From: Misgurnus anguillicaudatus
Taxonomy: Eukaryota > Chordata > Actinopteri > Cypriniformes > Cobitidae
NCBI RefSeq assembly: GCF_027580225.2
Contig: NC_073340.2
Coordinates: 32,934,501-32,998,500, forward strand
Length of the DNA: 64,000 bases
Direction of reading: 5' to 3'
Shown here: piece by piece, positions 59,741-64,000 of the stretch
Numbering within the stretch: the stretch's first letter is position 1
Layout of the letters: each line of letters starts with the position of its first letter
Notes under the pieces: generated by a model
What the model saw: only the letters and a program-made list of their open reading frames with translations
Told to the model about the DNA's origin: nothing
The model's database searches: none
Made by a program: the position numbers and the translations under genes

Positions 59741-61059
59741 AGGTATATTTTGAGAAGTGTTATGTTGTAGGCCCACTTTCCCAAAAACAACAGAACCATG
59801 ACATTTTTTTCTGGCAAATTTTCGTCGGAAAGGTTTTAAAACAAAATGCTTCCTTGGTAGGCAGCTCGCTAGGTTTAGCATTGTTAAAGAGAGACATCTT
59901 ACCTGCGTCTCGCTCGTGTTGAAGGCGAATGGGGAGAGAGATTGATGTTTGTGATTTCATTGTGTTGTTTTGATTTGATGGCTCTTTACACGGCAGGGGG
60001 AGAGAGAGCAAAGTGGTGATTCGTCACGGCAAAAGCAACAATAACAGGCACATGACATCGCCTTCAGATTAAAGTGTGTGGTTGTGGCAGCACATTATTG
60101 AGCTGGGATAATCAGCCACTTAGATGTCATAACACAATCATTTACGGTGGAGACTGGGGCCTGCTGGATTCGAAAGGTGGAGTCGAGCGCTTCTTTTTTG
60201 CACAATAAACAAAATCATTCCTGACATACTTGGTGGCCAATAAGAGCATGTTTCTCACCCGAAGGTGTTATTATTTTTCAAGCATGTGCACACATTATGC
60301 AATAGGGCACCAACTCGCAGGGGGGCAACATCCCTGTGTTATTCTGTATACATATTATTCAAAGCAACATAAATATAAAATGTATATGTAAACATGAGTG
60401 CAGTGAAGCACATGCGACGCGCCATCCCCACATCTGTCGCGCACACACCTCATGTTTGCACCTGAATGCAGACCGAATCACATATTACATTAAAGTATCT
60501 CGAGGGCGATCCGTAGGCATGTGGAGCTATCTGCTTATGGGGTATTGATGTCATGGGCTGGTCGGTCTGCACAGTGCCAATTAAAGTGAAACACACAGCT
60601 ATGCTCAGGATGAAACAGCGGCCTGGCTCCAAATTAAAGTTATATTTAATTTGTGTTGTAAAAATTATGAAATGATCTTGATACGTGGCAAATCCATAAA
60701 GAAAACATAATTAACATAATATTTTGCTGTAATATATAACGTTATAACCATGATTTTAGTTAAAACCAAATAAAAAAACATGTTTACTTTAGTTAAAGCA
60801 TGGTTAAATATATGCATGGTTTTAGCAATATTCATAAGGGACAATAATATAGGTAATTTTGTATACAAAATATTATTTTATGGCCTAAAAATGCACATTA
60901 TCTGTAGGTTCAGTTTAATTCAGATTACTCATTTGGTTCAAAGACTAATAGATTTGTAGGCTATTATAAACTTAAATAAAAGCAAAAATGTTATATGTAA
61001 TTTTAATTTGTAATAATTTCAGTTCACATTCTCAGATCTTTTTTTATTACATTCAAAAC
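59741..61059. other. Unique-looking stretch with one strong minus-strand donor
   Basis: On the minus strand, GACGCAG|GTAAGATG at 59903/59902 is a near-ideal donor. The frame before it (59904-60011) is open but matches no family I know. No partner acceptor exon was recognised. The stretch from 59740 to 60640 is poorer in repeats than its flanks. Confidence 0.3.
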
Positions 61060-62235
61060 CATTCATCAGAAAGATTTTTCCAAAAGTTTGCGCAAATTAT
61101 TTTAACACATTTAAAACCATTCATTACAATTTAGCTAATTTTTCAAAATGTTTGCATAATTTTTAAACACATTTTCAAACCATTACTCAGAATTCCGAAG
61201 ATTTTTCCAAAAATTTGCGCAAATTATTTTAACACATTTAAAACCATTCATTGGAATTTCAATAATTTTTCAAAACGTTTGCACAAATTTAAAACACATT
61301 TTCAAACCATTCCTCAGAATTCTGAAGATTTTTACAAAAGTTTGGGCAAATTATTTTAAAACATTTAAAACCATTCAACAGAATTTCAATAATTTTTCAA
61401 AACCTTTGCACAAATTTTAAACACATTTTCAAACCATTCCTCAGAATTCCGAAGATTTTTCCAAAAGTTTGGGCAAATTATTTTAAAACATTTAAAACCA
61501 TTCAACAGGATTTCAATAATTTTTCAAAACCTTTGCACAAATTTTAAACACATTTTCAAACCATTCCTCAGAATTCCGAAGATTTTTCCAAAAGTTTGGG
61601 CAAATTATTTTAACACATTTAAAACCATTCAACAGAATTTCAATAATTTTTCAAAACCTTTGCACAAATTTTAAACACATTTTCAAACCATTCCTCAGAA
61701 TTCCGAAGATTTTTCCAAAAGTTTGGGCAAATTATTTTAAAACATTTAAAACCATTCAACAGAATTTCAATAATTTTTCAAAACCTTTGCACAAATTTTA
61801 AACACATTTTCAAACCATTTCTCAAATTTCTGAAGATTTTTCCAAAAGTTTGCACAAATTATTTTAACACATTTAAAACCATTCATCGGAATTTCAATAA
61901 TTTTTCAAAACCTTTGCACAATTTATAAACACATTTTTAAACCATTTCTCAAATTTCCGAAGATTTTTCCAAAAGTTTGCACAAATTATTTTAACACATT
62001 TAAAACCATTCATTGAAATTTCAATAATTTTTCAAAACCTTTGCACAATTAAAAAAAAAATTCAAACAATTTCTCAGAATTCCGAAGATTTTCCAAAAGT
62101 TTGCACAAATTATTTTAACACATTTAAAACCATTCATTGGAATTTCAATAATTTTTCAAAACGTTTGCACAATTTATAAACACATTTTCAAACCATTCCT
62201 CAGAATTCCAAAGATTTTTCCAAAAGTTTGCGCAA
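61060..62235. repeat. Tandem array of ~127-bp units, each a 63-bp dimer
   Basis: AAGATTTTTCC recurs about every 124-128 bases (near 61071, 61198, 61324, 61452, 61579, 61706, 61832, 61959, 62083 and 62209), giving about nine copies. Within each unit the halves CCAAAAGTTTGCGCAAATTA and TCAAAACGTTTGCACAAATT are clearly related, so the unit arose by duplication of a shorter monomer. Confidence 0.9.
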
Positions 62236-63777
62236 AAAATCCATGCACGTTTCTCCGCCTTGACAGCATTTGTGCGCAAATATTGCATCGCGAGCAGTTG
62301 CTTTGGCGAATGACATCAAAGCATCACAAGAGCATTTCAGATGCATACAGAGTAGTCTTCTTTGATATCAATTGCTGCTCAGACCTGGAGGTGTTGCATA
62401 AAGTTGAATACACTTTGACAAGATTAACTAGAAATCAAAATTTGGTACCGAATGAAAATAGTTCGGACGATGCCTAAAAAAGTATTGAACTCAAAAAAGT
62501 AAAAAATATACAACGATACCCAGCTCATACTTTAAAAAAGGTATTTGTTAGATCATAATGTTGTTCAACAACCGCACAAAAGTATTTCATCACAATATAG
62601 GCTGCTTGAGAAATTATTGCTGACAAAAAGCCTTGGAATAGCGTTGTTGAATTATTAAAGGCATAACAAATGGCGATGCTCCACACTCACCCCCAAGTGG
62701 CCTTTCCAGGGGTACAAACCAGCCGACTCAACAGAACCTGACTAGCGAAGCTCTTTCTATATTCACTCAGGCTTGGGATGTAAATTGAACAACAACTGAT
62801 TGCTGACCTCCCAAAACACTTAATTAGAAACTTGTTTTTAGGTCGAGAGCTTTTAGATGCTTAATTGTTTGTATTTCCAACCAAGCGTGTCAGAAATTTG
62901 TGTAAGAACAAAGCTGATAGGTCGGAATGACCTCCCATTTGGCCAACTAAAAGGCTTTACCATCCTCTCACAAACACAGCAAAACATAGATAGAGAGATA
63001 CATCTTTTATAAAAAAAAAACAGTAATATATCCTGTGATTAGGTTTATCCCAGAGGTCTTTCTTTATAAAGCTTAAGAAACAAAAACACTATGCATTAAA
63101 ACAAACTCCAATTAATTTTTTCAAGTCTAACTAACAGTTGCTATGAGTTGTTGACACGTTTCAAAATGGTGCTATGTTTTACAAAGTTTTCTGCATAGCC
63201 GCCCGGTTTATGGATTTGCATGTAAACGCATGAAAATAAAAATAAGCAGATTTTTTTATATACATCCACTTATTATATGCAAAACAAAACAAAACACAGT
63301 AAAATACAGTATAGGACATCACTTTTGATTGGACGAACATTTTCTGGTCATTATGTAAATATATTTTGACCACTAGTAATTGCTATCAGGATTTGAATAG
63401 ATTTTCAACTAGTATAACTAAATTTTCAAGATTTTTTATTTACTAGTATAAATGTTTCTGGAAATAAATACATACCCTGCCTTAATTATTTTGGACATAG
63501 GTGCCGATCCATGTGTACGTTGCTGCTGGGCTCGATCATGCTGGGTCTAAACCATGTCGAAAATCTGATTGTGTCACTTTCCTCCTTCTTTGCGCACTCT
63601 TGTAGCATCTGCCGTTGCTAAGCAACCTTACCGTACATTCACATGGGGCGAAAGCGTTACCGCTTGATGGAAGGCTTGTCTGAAGCGTGGCCAACAGCCA
63701 ATCAAAGTGGCCGCAACACATTCGGTCTTGCATAAACGTAATTGGCTGGCTTGCACTAGGTTATTTGCATAATGCGA
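62236..63777. other. Unassigned stretch
   Basis: No gene recognised. 63620-63777 is GC-richer and belongs to the repeat continuing to the window end. Confidence 0.35.
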
Positions 63778-64000
63778 TCTGATTGGCTGACGCAAGCATT
63801 CGCGCTTGAAAAGTTGAGAAATGTTCAACTTCTGCCGGGAGAAACAGCAGTGACGCGACGCTGACAGATACAAAATTCAATTATATCTGATTGGCTGATG
63901 CACGCGTTGGCGCTTAAAAGTTGAGAAATGTTTAACTTCTGCCGCGAGCAATGGGAGTGATGCGATTTTGACGGATCCACAATTCAGTTCGGCAATGCAT
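63778..64000. repeat. Two direct copies offset by 108 bp, cut by the window edge
   Basis: GATTGGCTGA, CGCTTGAAAAGTTGAGAAAT and AACTTCTGCCG occur at 63781 onward and again 108 bases later with small changes. The array may continue past the window. Confidence 0.8.

Noticed and set aside
61060..62235. CRISPR-like regular repetition
   Set aside because: Units are contiguous with no unique spacers and are about 127 bp, in a vertebrate genome. It is a tandem satellite.

Overview
This window looks like nuclear DNA from a teleost fish, most likely a cyprinid. The evidence is two split vertebrate genes with GT-AG introns, an AT-rich background, and dense short DNA-transposon families that I recognise as typical of zebrafish and carp. 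There are no bacterial operons, rRNA genes or CRISPR arrays. Most open reading frames in the window are chance frames in introns or repeats.

Two protein-coding genes can be rebuilt exon by exon, and they converge tail to tail. On the plus strand, bnip3 (15676-21542, six exons, 196 residues) encodes a mitophagy receptor with an LC3-binding WVEL motif and a C-terminal membrane anchor. On the minus strand, ppp2r2d (47579 down to 26215, ten exons, 445 residues) encodes a B55-type regulatory subunit of protein phosphatase 2A, a seven-bladed WD40 propeller. As I recall, the human orthologues are also adjacent and convergent (10q26.3), which supports both names. ppp2r2d starts in a CpG-rich promoter near 47.5-47.8 kb carrying a perfect CRE. 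It shows two oddities: the acceptor of exon 5 reads CG where AG is expected, and a one-base change near the stop removes the usual last two residues.

The rest is mobile DNA and unassigned sequence. From 0 to 15 kb lie stacked short transposons, including a three-level nest at 11.9-14.0 kb and a hAT element inside another insertion at 4.6-6.6 kb. From 15 to 22 kb is bnip3, with elements in introns 3 and 5. From 22 to 26 kb are the two 3' ends. From 26 to 47 kb is ppp2r2d, with a broken Tc1/mariner element in intron 7, a nested composite in intron 5 and an 11.9 kb intron 2. From 48 to 64 kb, no gene could be identified. That region holds a 2.9 kb array of about 363-bp units, a 1.2 kb array of about 127-bp units and several hAT or foldback elements.

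The strongest pattern not explained by genes is a set of inverted-repeat elements from different sequence families. All are flanked by TTAA and begin AG at their outer ends, as expected for piggyBac-type mobilisation, but no matching transposase is visible here. I found no previously undescribed multi-gene system. The best leads are the TTAA swarm, the splice-site and stop-codon anomalies in ppp2r2d, and a possible internal first exon of ppp2r2d.
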